NCBI GenBank assembly: GCA_003117195.1
Contig: BDSI01000131.1
Coordinates: 219,627-283,626 of the forward strand
DNA length: 64,000 nt
Source: Eudorina sp. 2006-703-Eu-15
Taxonomy: Eukaryota; Chlorophyta; Chlorophyceae; Chlamydomonadales; Volvocaceae
Direction: 5' to 3'
The notes beneath the pieces were generated by a model that saw only the letters and a list, made by a program, of their open reading frames with translations, had not been told where the DNA came from and ran no database searches. Position 1 is the first letter of the stretch, and each line of letters starts with the position of its first letter. Positions 1 through 13,119 of the stretch are shown in pieces. A program made the translations under genes and the position numbers.

Positions 1-3000
1 CTGGACCCTAAGGCGCGCCCGCGGCAGCTCCGCCCGACCCGACAGCACCTGGCGGCGCAGGCCGAGCGGCTCGTCGCACAAATCTGCGTAGATCTCGTAG
101 ATGTTGATGGATCCCAACTCATCAAAGGCCCTGCATGTCCGACAACCCACAAATCATCGCGGCAACATTCGTCGCGAAGTGAGCTGTGGTAAGTGGCTAG
201 GCAGCAACGCTTCAATGGCATGAGGGCCGCGTATCTTGGCCGCACGCGCCCGGGGATGCCGGTCTGGTTGCTGCGCTGCTCAACAGCCCGAACAACAACT
301 CGCAATGCAGCGCCCGGCTTCCTAGAGGCATCGAGGATACATGTGCAGCACAAAGAATCACACAGACGTGGTTGCTAAGCTAGCCATCGCGTTCTGTCGC
401 CTGCCTTTGCGCGTGCACGCACCCAGACAGCGGCCCGTCAGGGCCGCTCCATGTTGCGATCCGATCTTGCCCTGACTGGGTTCCGCCACTGACTACAGGG
501 CAAAGACACAGCAGTCGCCGTTGCCCAGCCCCTCTGCGGCCCCTGCCCTGATGTCCCAACCCGATGCGACCCACTTGTTGCAGAAATCATCGCACAGCTC
601 ATCGCGTGTCTCCGCCTCCGGATGGAACGGGTGAGGGTCCAGGGGTCCTGTGCCGCTCAGGAGCGGGTGCAGGGCAGGACACAGCTACCTGTCCGCCGTG
701 AAACAGCGTCGTTCCGTTTTTGAGAGCCCCGGGTAACTGGCAGCCTCCGGTCGTAGGCGCCCTGACTGCATCCCAATAAAATAGGCTGGTGGCCGACCGC
801 AGAATTCCCTCGCACGACAGGAACCCGATCTAGCTGCGTGACGGCCACAGCGTCGTCGGCCTTGTCCAGGCACACAAATCCACGCGGACTGCGAGGCACG
901 ACAGCGCGGTCTGCATGCTCATGCTGCTTCGAGAGACTAGGTTGTTTGGACACGCCCTGACTCAGGAGGGGTGTGACACCCCGCGGGATGTCATGGGCTG
1001 TCAGGACCCGGCCAGCAAAGGGCCCCACCCACCCACCCACCCACGGGTTGGGTCACTACGCACATTTTGCCCCTTTTAGTTTCACATGGCGGTGGCATGG
1101 TCACATACACCGCGCCAGCTCCGCGAAGCCTCAGCCCACTTTTATTGCAGGTACTATGTTACGCACGTTTTCTACTTTGTCAACGCGTGCTGGGTCTGCC
1201 CGGGCCTGTTTTTCGTTTCTAACCACACATCCACCCACCCACCCACCGACCCACCGATGCGGGAGAAGTTGCAGTTCGCGCGCACACCCTGCGCCGTCTG
1301 GTCGCTGACGAGCGCATGACTCCACCAATAGTCTATGGCGCCTAAGCCAAGCCAGGGGAGAAAATTGAGCAGGGAAATTTGGCAAGCAACACGACTTCGC
1401 AACGAATGGCGGGTGCACGCAGATAAGGTCCTTGGCAGGAGCTGTTCCCTCCTTGACGCTTACTTCCTGCACGTTAATCCAAAGAAAACGTCTTAATCCG
1501 TTTTCTTCAGGGCCTGTTCCCTGGCTTACATGTCTCCGTCGCAATCCCCCTTCCGCCACGGCCTTGGTCACCCTGGCCCTTGTCCCTCATCCCGCTTCTC
1601 ACCCATGTTGTCAATAGCCGCATCTGTCCAAGGATTTCCCACCAGAAAGCCCTGTGCGCCCCGGCCGTAGACCACGTCACAAAGCCCATGCGGGGGCAGC
1701 GGTGAGGAGGCTTCAGACAACAAAGGCGTTGATGCATTGACAGGGATGCAAACCAATCCAATGAGGCGGAAGTTAAGGGACAAACCTGTCGGTTCATGGA
1801 GCGTATGTAGCGCCATGCCCGTAAGCTGCAAACGCATCCCGAACGGTACCTAAACCACTGTCACTGCCATACCTGCAGGTTAATTTTAGGGTCCCCAGTT
1901 GCGGCGGCTGCATTATTCCCTTCCACAATCGCAAGTGCCAGGGTGGGTACGTAATGGCCCGCATAGCTCTCTCCTGGGGGCCCAGCACACACAAAACGCA
2001 TAGGCTGCTGGGAGGCAGAAAGGCACGCGGGTCACAGAGCCCATGCCGGGACTGAAGAGCTGCAAGTGACCACCCATCATCTTGGGCCCGCCGGTAAGAA
2101 ACAGCTTGCCAGGACAGCCTTCTTGGCAATGTTCTGCGTTGCTGCCGGAGGCCCTAATTAATCATCAGAGCCACAAGTGCACGAGAGCTCAAGAGGTCTT
2201 CAGGCTGTAATAAGCCCACATCTTTGGGCGCACTTTGGGCACTCACCTGCCACCGCCAACCATCATTATCCCCGCCAAATCCCCTTTCCAGCCCACACGG
2301 AACGAATGGGCGGGCCGACCAACTCACCAGACACGAAAAATGGCGTGTTCCTAAAGCGAGGGAAGCGCTCCAAGAACCGAAGCATGAAGACGCGGCTGTC
2401 GGTGGTGGTGCGGTCATCGCCTGCCCAGGTGGCATTCGGATGCAAACGTCTACTAGCCAAACCTAGTCATAGCGAGTGTGGAACTAAAATCTGAGCGTGC
2501 GGGTACGTAGTCAGTATGCGACCCTCTAAAGCCTCCAGTGCATGTACGACCTGAACTTGCATGCGTGGCACCAGAACAGGGTAGGGCCTCCAGCCTCTCT
2601 AAGGAATCCCATACACCCTAAGCCCCTACTAATAGCAAAACCTACCCACGATGGCATCCGACGTGGTGTTGGAGTAGCTGAATCCCACAAAGGCGGGGCT
2701 CTCCAGGAAGAGCACATGGGCAAACTGGTTCCAAGAGTGCGGGTTGCTCTGCATGGAGGATGGGGCGGGATTAAAAATGAAGGACCAGGTCCATGCCAGT
2801 GCTGTCGGCTGGGTATGTGCGGCCATCCAACAAGACCGGATCAAGGACCTCAACCAATGGATGGTCGGGTTAAACCCAGATGCACGCATAGCATGACCCC
2901 ATAGTGTGACCCCATACCGGCGTCGCCTAGGCTGAATGAGGAGTAAGACGGTACGAGTCTGGAACTGAGCAGAGGCAGAACTAGCAGAACATTATTGGCA

Positions 3001-5037
3001 AATTGTGTAAGGGCCGCTGCAGTCACAGAAAGGGAAAACTAACGCTCAAAACCGCTGGACTCGAGAGCATAGGCAGGAAGAACACTTTTCAGTAAGGGCC
3101 ATCCGCAGGCAGGGCAGCATGGTGTCACCCTTTGTCCACCCGCATGCTTTCACCCTCCCACTGCAAGCCCTCCATACTGGATTATCAGATGTCCACACCC
3201 CAGCTGCAACCCTCCTCACCTGCAGCATCTTGCCGCCAGGAAGAGGGAAGAAGGGACCCAGCTCTGTCATGAAACCCCCACCAATGGATGAGCAGCCAGG
3301 GCCACTGGGATTCAGAGGTCGTGGCCGACCAACAGTCACAAATGGGTAAAAAAGGGAACCAACTGCTGTTTTGGGGAGGATCAATCCACACAAAGATAAT
3401 ACACATCATGCGGTCAGGTGACAACTAGAAGTGTCCTGATGCCATAGCCAACAGTAACCGACATTCCTGTGTTCAGCCGGTGCCGTGGCTGTTGTAGGTC
3501 ATCATATAGTTGCATGAGTGGTAGTGGTCTGCTCTTAGGCGCGGTGTCTGCTGTTGGTCAGCATATTCAAGAGTTCTTCAGACAGACCTGTTGTGTGACT
3601 CTGCTTTATACAAATACAGTCCCTGATAAGCATCAACACCTGTGGCACACGGCTCGCCTCCCATGAAGTCATTTTTTCTGCCCCATTGTTCCCAACGGTG
3701 GCGGAGTGGCCGCAGGGCAAGCAGTGTGTGTGTGTATGGGTTAACCAACTGTCTGGTTCGAATCATCCAAACCAAATGTTGGCCGGGACCCAGATGAATG
3801 GCAAAGAAGAAGTATCCACATAAAATCGTCCCGACTAATCCCATCTTTGTGGTTTTCATGCATACAGGCATTGAAAAGATGCTCGGCGGCCGCACCCGTT
3901 CAGCCACAGCACCAGGGGCTTTTCGGAGGCACTGCTCCTATGTGTGGCCGTGGAGCTCTGGGGCCCCTGATGGTCCTCCCCAGAGGCTTCAGCCAAGATG
4001 TAGAACAGCGCCCGACCTGCTGCGTCATCCACGGTAATGTAGCTGTGCACAGGTAGAAGGGGGAAAGCATGGGGCAAAAAATTCCTTGCCATGCGTGCGT
4101 GCATTGACTCACATACAATAACAAAGAGATAGATGCCAATTGACATGCAGAAACCTAAAGCCCTTAGGCAACCCAATGGCACGTACACAGAGGTCCGTGT
4201 AACAGGCTTTGTCAACAGCGAGAATATTTCCACTTTTGCAAAGTGGAAACAACTGCCCGTTGCAGCCGGTGAAGTCTTGGCGCGCTTTGTGAACTCCTAA
4301 CCCAAGAGAGTGACAACCGATAGTAAGCTCATTGTTCCCCACCCTGCAAACATATTGAAGTCCTCCACAGCGCCCCAGCCCGGCAGGTGCGGCACCAGGT
4401 CGGCGACCGCATCATTGCTGTACTCCGAGGGCCTGTGTCAGGGATAGGAAATAAATGATGGTTGTGGTTGTGGTGGCGACAGGACATGGTAAGTGGCTTG
4501 GGAATTGCAAGACAGGTTTTCTCCGACTGACTATACCGACCACACGATATCATTGGGCACGATATCATCGGGCGCAAAGGAACGTCGAGCTGCAGGGTTA
4601 TGGCAAGGTGTATGTCCCGGAGGACTTCGTGCCAGAGTAGGGAAAGGGATACGCATCCTTCTCGAGAGCCAGGTCCAAGGAATTAGGCAATCGAACCTGA
4701 TCCATGAAACATGGACAGGACAGGATGTAAGCGGCAGGGCGTCTGGTGGATGACCGATCGTGAGCGCTTGGAGTGCGCGTTCGAGTCAGTCGATGACCGT
4801 TTGCACAGCCATTGCCCACCTTGTGCGCAAAGCTGCAACTCGGGCAGCAAGCTGTAGCTCATCGGCTTCGCCTATATCCGCTTCGGAAGCCGACTGTCGA
4901 GCATATAATGCAGTACGAAGGCCGCTTGTTGATGCAGCCCTCGCAGCCACCGAATGTATCGATGAAGGCACAGCTATTTCAAAAATTAGGAGTAACAATA
5001 CTCCTACAGGAAATGTCAATTGCCGTGGGATGCGCAT
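1..5037 (-). CDS. Serine carboxypeptidase (peptidase family S10), 11 exons, 3' end beyond the window
   Basis: Secreted or vacuolar serine carboxypeptidase that removes C-terminal residues. Exons on the minus strand, from GT/AG sites that keep phase: 4820-5037, 4343-4432, 3896-4042, 3220-3304, 2646-2748, 2328-2420, 1873-1973, 1603-1651, 1255-1341, 575-647, 1-130. The ATG at 5035-5037 starts a signal peptide (MRIPRQL then a run rich in V, L and I). Family landmarks in order: YITVDDAAGRALFY, WLNGGPGCSS (oxyanion region, completed across the 3896/3304 junction), NPHSWNQFAHVLFLESP, GESYAGHYVP with the catalytic Ser near residue 248, GNPWTDAAIDN, YWWSHALVSDQT, INIYEIYADLC. The catalytic Asp and His lie beyond the left edge. 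Donors are mostly GTGNGN. About 392 codons are present. Exons 10 and 11 are joined at AA/G (CNK then AFDELG). Exon 1 is the least certain, chosen for its signal peptide and matching phase-2 donor. Confidence 0.9.
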
Positions 5038-6955
5038 GATGACTTGAATGCCGATTCCCTGCCTCTGCGTGCTTAAGAAAGGTACCCTATGGGAATTTTT
5101 ATCGATATGTCTGTAGTCAAGCCGATCAGGCAGCCTGGGTGGGTCTAACTTCAACTGGGGTCCTGCCGTACCGGCCGCGACTTTTTGCCCGTCACCATTT
5201 TCGGTGCTGTAAATTTTCCACGGATACCTAATCATATCGTATCCACAAATATGAGCTCTTCACCACCACGCCGGAAAATCAAAGAGATCGTTCCCAGGCC
5301 TAGAATCTCCCCGGCGCGGCGCCCATTTACAAAAGTCTATCACACGAAAGCGCTTTTGTCGACGCCGTGGACGCTCTGGAACACCTTCACCACCTTCTGA
5401 CCTGCATATGGCGAGAGCCCTCCTGGAGCTCTAGTGCCTGTCGCTAGCAAGGCCGTTTCTTGTGCACAATCAGTTGTCACATTAACACTGTATTAATTTC
5501 TGTTGATAGGAGTCACCAAATTAGAAGAACGTCATGGACCAGTCGACCAAGTAGAAGAACTTCTTTTATACGTGAAGAACCAAATTTCACATGCGTTGTG
5601 TTTTCTATTAGCTGATCTGAATAAATTTAAGGCCGAGCGCCTGGAGGGGCCCATCAGATGCAGCTCACACGCGAGCAACACCACTTGCTTAGTGGTTTGG
5701 TATTGGTATCGGTCGTAGTTGTCATCTTACAGAACTCATGGACCGTTCAATCGCTGGTCCTTCAGCTGCCAGACCGACGACGACGATGAAGAGAATATCG
5801 AGGACTTCTGCAGCAGTGGATACGTTGGATTTGCTCACTTTGGGCCCATGGAGGATGGGTTTAGCATGCGGAAGTGCCAGGTTGGTGGTCTTCGGGGCCA
5901 AACCCTCGTACCCCCATCCGCCCCCCGGGCTGTCCATGGCCGTCTTGATGTCCATGGCTCCGGTCCAGCTTAGCAGGCTGGCGCAGGGCTGTGCGCAGGA
6001 AGGATAGGGAGGCCGTGTAAGTCCCACCAGTGCAGCAGGCTGGTGCATGGCCGGGGTGCAAGCGGCTTGAGAAGGCCACGTAAGTCCCACCAGTGAAGCA
6101 GGCTGGCGCAGGGCCGTGACCGAGACTGGGTAGTAAAGACCCAGTACACCACACCAGCACCACAGGCCGGCTCAGAGCGGGGGCATGAACAGGCAAAGCT
6201 AAGCAAGCCCAGACACAGTGATAGGTGAAGAGCCAGCCCGCTTCAGTTCCCCCTCAAAAGGGCACACCTGAACGGAGACACTCACTGGGTTACCAGCTTG
6301 GAATCCCATGCTTGCCTGCGGCAACTTGGAACCGATGGTATCCCCCCTGTGTGCCTGGATTTGGCCTACACCCCGCTTGCCAGCGGCAGGAACTCCGCCG
6401 ATACCCCATGTGGCAGCTAGCCTGAGGTGGCCATGTGAGCACTGGTGGCCGCACCCCGGCAGCGGCCACGAGTGTGGCGGGCGAGCACCCCCCGACTACG
6501 TGATCAGCCAGCCACCTCACCGTGAGCTGCCGCAGCGCAGCCTACACCCCGCTCGCCAGCGGCAGGAACTCCGCCGATACCCCACACGGCAGCTAGCCTG
6601 AGGTGGCCATGTGAGCACTGGCGGCCACACCCCCCGACTATGTGATCAGCCAGCCACCGCACTGCGAGCTGCCGCAGTGCAGGACATGGTGGCGGCCGCT
6701 GGCATCCTACCTGAGCTCCCCATCCCCCTGGGCATAAACCAGCTGGAAGCCGCCCCGAGGGCGGCCACCGTGCAGGCCATAGCGGCAGTCCAGGGTCCCT
6801 TACCCATGGGCCTGGACCCACCGGACCTCGGCCAGCCAGTGGAGTGGCCGGTTGACCCACGCCTGCTAGGCAGCGAGATGGACGAGAGGCTGGCGGCCGA
6901 GCAGGAGCCAGGCCAGGAGCGGGGGTGACACCCCGCACGGGTGCCACCGGCCAGG
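5038..6955. other. No gene recognised; imperfect direct repeats
   Basis: No protein family is recognised here. An approximately 85-base direct repeat occurs at 6368-6452 and 6543-6628 (tacaccccgc, then cagcggcagg, then gtggccatgtgagcactgg), with a third partial match near 6603. A shorter degenerate repeat (gtaagtcccaccagtg, then cagcaggctgg) lies at 6018-6110. Short ORFs overlap in several frames and look like composition effects. Confidence 0.5.
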
Positions 6956-9900
6956 TGTCACACCGATTGACTGCACCCGTCAGTTTACTGCTCCAATTCG
7001 GTTATTCACGGTTATTGCTTGTGAGTTGTTGTGTGATTCGGTTGTCCGTTTCCTTTGGTTTCGGGACCATCTCTGAAGGTAGAGTGTCGTACTTGTTTGT
7101 CTTGTGATTTAGGTCGAGGCTTTGCCTTGGTGCTTTGTCTCGATTTGCTCTTCGGCAATAGCCGATGAGCAACTAGTAGGCCCCTTTCGTTAGGTTATGG
7201 ACCTGCTGGCCTAGTGGAAGAGACATGTAAGGTCGTTCATCACATCATTCATCTCCTGGACCGAGCCATTGTTCCATTGTCATCATTTGCGTGCACGCAT
7301 AGTGCTTACATCAGCGTTATGGACAGCTGCGCGGCGTCGCTTCTGCAACGGACCAGCCAGCTGATCCTACCTTCGGCCTTGCCTCCGGTGTCGCGAACCT
7401 ACAACAGCGTTTCTGCTGCCTCCACGATGGCATGTTATTTCTGATCTTATGTTGATGCAGACTTGTTTGAATGGAACAGCCAACGTGCGCGCATGCGCTG
7501 AGGAGTCTGTCTTTTCTTCTTCGCGCATGCTTGCCCAGCAAATCGAGACCAAGCGCTTGTATTGTCAAGCGTGATCAAATGATGGTTGCTGAATGACAGT
7601 TGTCAATGGTGCCGCGCGATTTGGTATGTCGGCCACTTCTTAGCCGTTCCGTTCGGCAGTCGGGCCACGCCTTGTGCTTAGCCTTTCGTGTAGACCAGCT
7701 GGAGCATACACCGTGCTTTGTGTTTGTGCCTTGTTTGCTGCTGGCCCATTTGATGCGCATCCACACCACACCACCTGGAACCCATCTTTCCAGCTTTGCT
7801 ACTGCGTTGCATGCTGGGGGGGGGGGAGTCACGGGTAGGCACATGATACGTCAGAGAGCAGTCATACGGCCTGACAGCTGTCACGCCGATTGACTGCACC
7901 CGTCAGTTTACTGCTCCAATTCGGTTATTCGCGGTTATTGCTTGTGAGTTGTTGTGTGATTCGGTTGTCCGTTTCCTTTGGTTTCGGGACCATCTCTGAA
8001 GGTAGAGTGTCGTACTTGTTTGTCTTGTGATTTAGGTCGAGGCTTTGCCTTGGTGCTTTGTCTCGATTTGCTCTTCGGCAATAGCCGATGAGCAACTAGT
8101 AGGCCCCTTTCGTTAGGTTATGGACCTGCTGGCCTAGTGGAAGAGACATGTAAGGTCGTTCATCACATCATTCATCTCCTGGACCGAGCCATTGTTCCAT
8201 TGTCATCATTTGCATGCATAGTGCTTACATCAGCGTTATGGACAGCTGCGCGGTGTCGCTTCTGCAACGGACCAGCCAGCTGATCCTACCTTCGGCCTTG
8301 CCTCCGGTGTCGTGAACCTACAACAGCGTTTCTGCTGCCTCCACGATGGCATGTTATTTCTGATCTTATGTTGATGCAGACTTGTTTGAATGGAACAGCC
8401 AACGTGCGTGCATGCGCTGAGGAGTCTGTCTTTTCTTCTTCGCGCATGCTTGCCCAGCAAATCGAGACCAAGCGCTTGTATTGTCAAGCGTGATCAAATG
8501 ATGGTTGCTGAATGACAGTTGTCAATGGTGCCGAGCGATTTGGTATGTCGGCGACTTCTTAGCCGTTCTGTTCGGCAGTCGTCATTTTGGTGCTCCATCC
8601 AGTTGGAATCGCCCGACGTGAGAGCTCTGAGGTCATGCGTGTGCAGCCCAGGCTGCGTTCGGAGGTGATGCCCGCGTGTTTTGCTGTCTGTGGGAATGCC
8701 CGTGCCAAAGTCACCAGCGCTAGATCCCGGGCCACGCCTTGTGCTTAGCCTTTCGTGTAGACCAGCTGGAGCATACACCGTGCTTTGTGTTTGTGCCTTG
8801 TTTGCTGCTGGCCCATTTGATGGACTGCATCAAGCACGCCGACAAACTAACACAGAAGACAACGCAGCATGCCAGACTCAAAGAGGAACTAACAAAGGCG
8901 GGGTGGACAGTGCACTACGCCGAGGAGCAAATAGTCACACTGGGCAGTACTGGAACCCTGCCGACTACACTTAAGTCGCTCCTCTGCAGACTCGGAGCGA
9001 CTACCGACCAGGCCCACAGCACCTGCCTGCACATCCATCGACACACGATAGAATCCGCAGGCGCAATCATCCGGACCCGGCGAGTGATGGAGGGTGGGAT
9101 AAAATGATAATAACCAACCTAGGCTTCCCCGGTGGTGCGGGCATACAGGGGTGACTACACCACCCCTCAGTTCCCCACCCCCTTAATACACGCCAGGCTC
9201 CGGCCGGCGTACTATTATTATTATTATTATGGACTGCATCAGTAGCCGCGCCATTGGTGTTCCCTGTTGCGAGTCTGTTGCCATCATGTCGGACACCGTC
9301 TAAGCATGCCGTACTTGTCGTACATTTCGGGTCTCGGTCGCCATGTACTTCATATTGCCAGCCACGCATGCTGGTCGCTTATTGCCGCATTTGGACGCAA
9401 TTACCTCACGCATCCACACCACACCACCTGGAACCCATCTTTCCAGCTTTGCTACTGCGTTGCATGCTGGGGGGGGGGAGTCACGGGTAGGCACATGATA
9501 CGTCAGAGAGCAGTCATACGGCCTGACAGCTGTCACGCCGATTGACTGCACCCGTCAGTTTACTGCTCCAATTCGGTTATTCGCGGTTATTGCTTGTGAG
9601 TTGTTGTGTGATTCGGTTGTCCGTTTCCTTTGGTTTCGGGACCATCTCTGAAGGTAGAGTGTCGTACTTGTTTGTCTTGTGATTTAGGTCGAGGCTTTGC
9701 CTTGGTGCTTTGTCTCGATTTGCTCTTCGGCAATAGCCGATGAGCAACTAGTAGGCCCCTTTCGTTAGGTTATGGACCTGCTGGCCTAGTGGAAGAGACA
9801 TGTAAGGTCGTTCATCACATCATTCATCTCCTGGACCGAGCCATTGTTCCATTGTCATCATTTGCACGCATAGTGCTTACATCAGCGTTATGGACAGCTG

Positions 9901-11366
9901 CGCGGCGTCGCTTCTGCAACGGACCAGCCAGCTGATCCTACCTTCGGCCTTGCCTCCGGTGTCGCGAACCTACAACAGCGTTTCTGCTGCCTCCACGATG
10001 GCATGTTATTTCTGATCTTATGTTGATGCAGACTTGTTTGAATGGAACAGCAGCCAACGTGCGCGCATGCGCTGAGGAGTCTGTCTTTTCTTCTTCGCGC
10101 ATGCTTGCCCAGCAAATCGAGACCAAGCGCTTGTATTGTCAAGCGTGATCAAATGATGGTTGCTGAATGACAGTTGTCAATGGTGCCGAGCGATTTGGTA
10201 TGTCGGCGACTTCTTAGCCGTTCCGTTCCGTTCGGCAGTCGTCATTTTGGTGCTCCATCCAGTTGGAATCGCCCGACGTGAGAGTTCTGAGGTCATGCGT
10301 GTGCAGCCCAGGCCGCGTTCGGAGGTGATGCCCGCGTGTTTTGCTGTCTGTGGGAATGCCCGTGCCAAAGTCACCAGCGCTAGATCCCGGGCCACGCCTT
10401 GTGCTTAGCCTTTCGTGTAGACCAGCTGGAGCATACACCGTGCTTTGTGTTTGTGCCTTGTTTGCTGCTGGCCCATTTGATGGACTGCATCAGTAGCCGC
10501 GCCATTGGTGTTCCCTGTTGCGAGTCTGTTGCCATCATGTCGGACACCGTCTAAGCATGCCGTACTTGTCGTACATTTCGGGTCTCTGTCGCCATGTACT
10601 TCATATTGCCAGCCACGCATGCTGGTCGCTTATTGCCGCATTTGGATGCAATTACCTCACGCATCCACACCACACCACCTGGAACCCATCTTTCCAGCTT
10701 TGCTACTGCGTTGCATGCTGGGGGGGGGGGGGAGTCACGGGTAGGCACATGATACGTCAGAGAGCAGTCATACGGCCTGACAGCTGTCACGCCGCTTGAC
10801 TGCACCCGTCAGTTTACTGCTCCAATTCGGTTATTCGCGGTTATTGCTTGTGAGTTGTTGTGTGATTCGGTTGTCCGTTTCCTTTGGTTTCGGGACCATC
10901 TCTGAAGGTAGAGTGTCGTACTTGTTTGTCTTGTGATTTAGGTCGAGGCTTTGCCTTGGTGCTTTGTCTCGATTTGCTCTTCGGCAATAGCCGATGAGCA
11001 ACTAGTAGGCCCCTTTCGTTAGGTTATGGACCTGCTGGCCTAGCGGAAGAGACATGTAAGGTCGTTCATCACATCATTCATCTCCTGGACCGAGCCATTG
11101 TTCCATTGTCATCATTTGCGTGCACGCATAGTGCTCACATCAGCGTTATGGACAGCTGCGCGGCGTCGCTTCTGCAACGGACCAGCCAGCTGATCCTACC
11201 TTCGGCCTTGCCTCCGGTGTCGCGAACCTACAACAGCGTTTCTGCTGCCTCCACGATGGCATGTTATTTCTGATCTTATGTTGATGCAGACTTGTTTGAA
11301 TGGAACAGCCAACGTGCGCGCATGCGCTGAGGAGTCTGTCTTTTCTTCTTCACGCATGCTTGCCCA
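6956..11366 (+). repeat. Head-to-tail array of four LTR-like units (non-autonomous LTR element chain)
   Basis: Four copies of one module start with TGTCAC(G/A)CCG at 6956, 7879, 9531 and 10785. Spacings are 923, 1652 and 1254 bases because the internal parts differ by deletion and insertion. The fourth copy stops at about 11366. Copies 1-3 each end with a G-run purine tract (7805-7827, 9470-9480, 10721-10733), then about 50 conserved bases ending cggcctgacagc, then the next TGTCAC. That order (LTR-like module, internal part, purine tract, next module) fits a chain of small non-autonomous LTR elements sharing LTRs. The same purine tract and tgacagc/TGTCAC junction occurs in reverse orientation at 12059-12126, at the 3' end of the large Gypsy element, which suggests a relationship. 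No coding sequence was found. A plain satellite origin is not excluded. Confidence 0.6.
8833..9228 (+). mobile_element. 5'-truncated LINE (non-LTR retrotransposon) insertion with a 13-bp target duplication
   Basis: This segment is missing from the third unit of the array. It is flanked by ATGGACTGCATCA at 8820-8832 and again at 9229-9241, a 13-bp target-site duplication. The empty site is seen in the third unit near 10480-10492. The insert ends in an (ATT)n tail at 9212-9228, as many LINEs do. Its 5' part reads on the plus strand as a C-terminal protein fragment ending at 9107 (EELTKAGW, VTLGSTGT), resembling the region after the reverse transcriptase in LINE ORF2 proteins. The LINE clade was not determined. 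Confidence 0.75.
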
Positions 11367-11493
11367 GGGTGGGGTGGGAGGAAGAGGATGACGACAGCTC
11401 CGACGACCAAGAAAGGCTGGCACGAAGGCACACCACGTGCGCTCGCGCAGGCTGCAAGGAGGAAAGCTGTGTAATACCTCTGCCCACTCCGGC

Positions 11494-12064
11494 TGTCACA
11501 ACAGGGCGCGGGGTTCTCGACGTCCCGCGTGCTGAGCTGCCGGTGTAACGTGGATGAAGATGAGGAAGCTGTGATCAGGCTGAATACTTGTGCGCAAATG
11601 ATAAGCACAGGGCTCGTTGTCTAGCTCAGAGGACTTTACAAATGTCCAAACAGAGCCGAAAAGCGATGCTAACAGCATGCTTTCGGCTGATAAGCACAAA
11701 CGCGACGTACGGCCACGTGTGGCCACTTCGCCCAAACAAGTTCGCAAAGACGAGTGGAGTCTCTCCACAACGCGGCGCTCCTATCCACAATGCAATAAAC
11801 CTCCGACATATGTCCATCAGACTAATAAGCGCAACGTAACGAGTAAGCTGCGACCTGATCACACCTCAAGTTCATCTCCTCACACTTGCGAACCGGGAGT
11901 CAGCTAGACGGCGGTTAGAAACGCCCGCCATCCTACCTCGCGACGGGAAACCTCACTCGTGACTTGACGGTTAGCTACTGAACAGAACCGAGTTACGCAG
12001 AATTACTCAGACAACTTTGAACTGAAATGCAGTGAAATGACGATAGCACCTAATCGGCGTGACA
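11494..12064 (-). repeat. Putative 3' LTR of the methyltransferase-bearing Gypsy element
   Basis: On the minus strand the segment starts TGTCACGCCG and ends TTGTGACA, giving a perfect TGTCAC/GTGACA terminal inverted repeat as in LTRs. A G-rich purine tract (12117-12126) lies about 50 bases upstream. That spacing is larger than usual, so the exact LTR start may differ. Its first bases match the start of the array units at 6956-11366. No second copy is visible on the 5' side, so LTR identity could not be confirmed by pairing. Confidence 0.45.
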
Positions 12065-12183
12065 GCTGTCAGGCCGTATGACTGCTCTGCTGACGTAATA
12101 CGTGCCTAGGGAAAACTCCCCCCCCAAGCGGGCACCCAATGCACGCAGGGTGAACCGCGGCTGCCATACTACAGGCACGTTCC

Positions 12184-13119
12184 TCAGGCCAAATCTTCCA
12201 CCAAACCGCTATCCTTCACGATCAACTGCTTGACCAACGGTGATGCGAAGATGATCAGCCACATGAACATCGACTTCTCCGACGCCACTAGGGGGCACCG
12301 CAGCATGAGCAAACGACCTTGCCGCTGCAATGACTTCAACCACCGCATGCGCATCTCATCCGCCGTAGCTATGTACGCAAGGGGAACGCGCGCAACCACG
12401 AAGCTCTGCGCAAAGCGGATCACTGCTGGCAAGGCCAGATCAAGCACATGACCGGACGCGGATAGAAACACGGACTCCACAGCAGACGCCTGACGCTGCA
12501 CGGACTCATAAAACGATGGCATCAAGGGCTCCTTGGGATCGGCAGACTTACCTTTCATGACACGCACGCCGTGAGTGGCCAAAACGGAACGCACCGACGG
12601 CGAAACCTCCCAAGGACACACTGCTTCGGCCACAAGGCCCAAATCAAGCGATGACTGCAACACGCTGACGTGCTCTGCTGGAACAGTGGGCTCGACGAAA
12701 TTGCCGCTGGACAACGCACGAGATACTAGTGCCACTTTGGATGCAGTGTGCTCCCCCGGAATAGCAATAGACAAAGCTGCCGCCACCGCCCCCCCAGATT
12801 CCAGGCTCCACTCACCGGACTGGACGGCTGAAACCGTGGCTACACGGGGCGCGCGATTCGGGCGAGGATCACTAGGGGCAAGCATAGTGCGCAGCTGTCG
12901 TACTGTGACCATTTCATTGGACCCATCCTGATACAGGACATCGAACATGTGAGTGCGCCCCTGACGGCCGACATAGGTGGCAACCCCAGCGCTAGCGGCC
13001 CTGGTACCCCCAACAGACCCCACACGAACCACATGAGCCCCCTGCAGTGACTTCAGGAACGGAGGCGGGTTAGGTGCAGGCGCGGGCGGCGCACTGGGTG
13101 CAGTTGCATTGGGAAGGGG
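12184..13119 (-). CDS. C-terminal Gypsy pol extension with a Tudor-like segment
   Basis: Follows the PHD-finger ORF in the same frame, separated only by a TAG at 13120-13122, and ends with TGA at 12184. Near its start the stretch TYVGRQGRTHMFDVLYQDGS followed by VTVRQLRTML has the look of a Tudor/SH3-like barrel (small beta strands ending in YxDGS and a short helix), the kind of fold that reads histone marks. The rest, about 230 residues, is alanine/valine-rich and not recognised. It may be a read-through extension of pol or a separate ORF. The Tudor call is inference from pattern only. Confidence 0.45.
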   Translation of the reverse strand, partial: PLPNATAPSAPPAPAPNPPPFLKSLQGAHVVRVGSVGGTRAASAGVATYVGRQGRTHMFDVLYQDGSNEMVTVRQLRTMLAPSDPRPNRAPRVATVSAVQSGEWSLESGGAVAAALSIAIPGEHTASKVALVSRALSSGNFVEPTVPAEHVSVLQSSLDLGLVAEAVCPWEVSPSVRSVLATHGVRVMKGKSADPKEPLMPSFYESVQRQASAVESVFLSASGHVLDLALPAVIRFAQSFVVARVPLAYIATADEMRMRWLKSLQRQGRLLMLRCPLVASEKSMFMWLIIFASPLVKQLIVKDSGLVEDLA

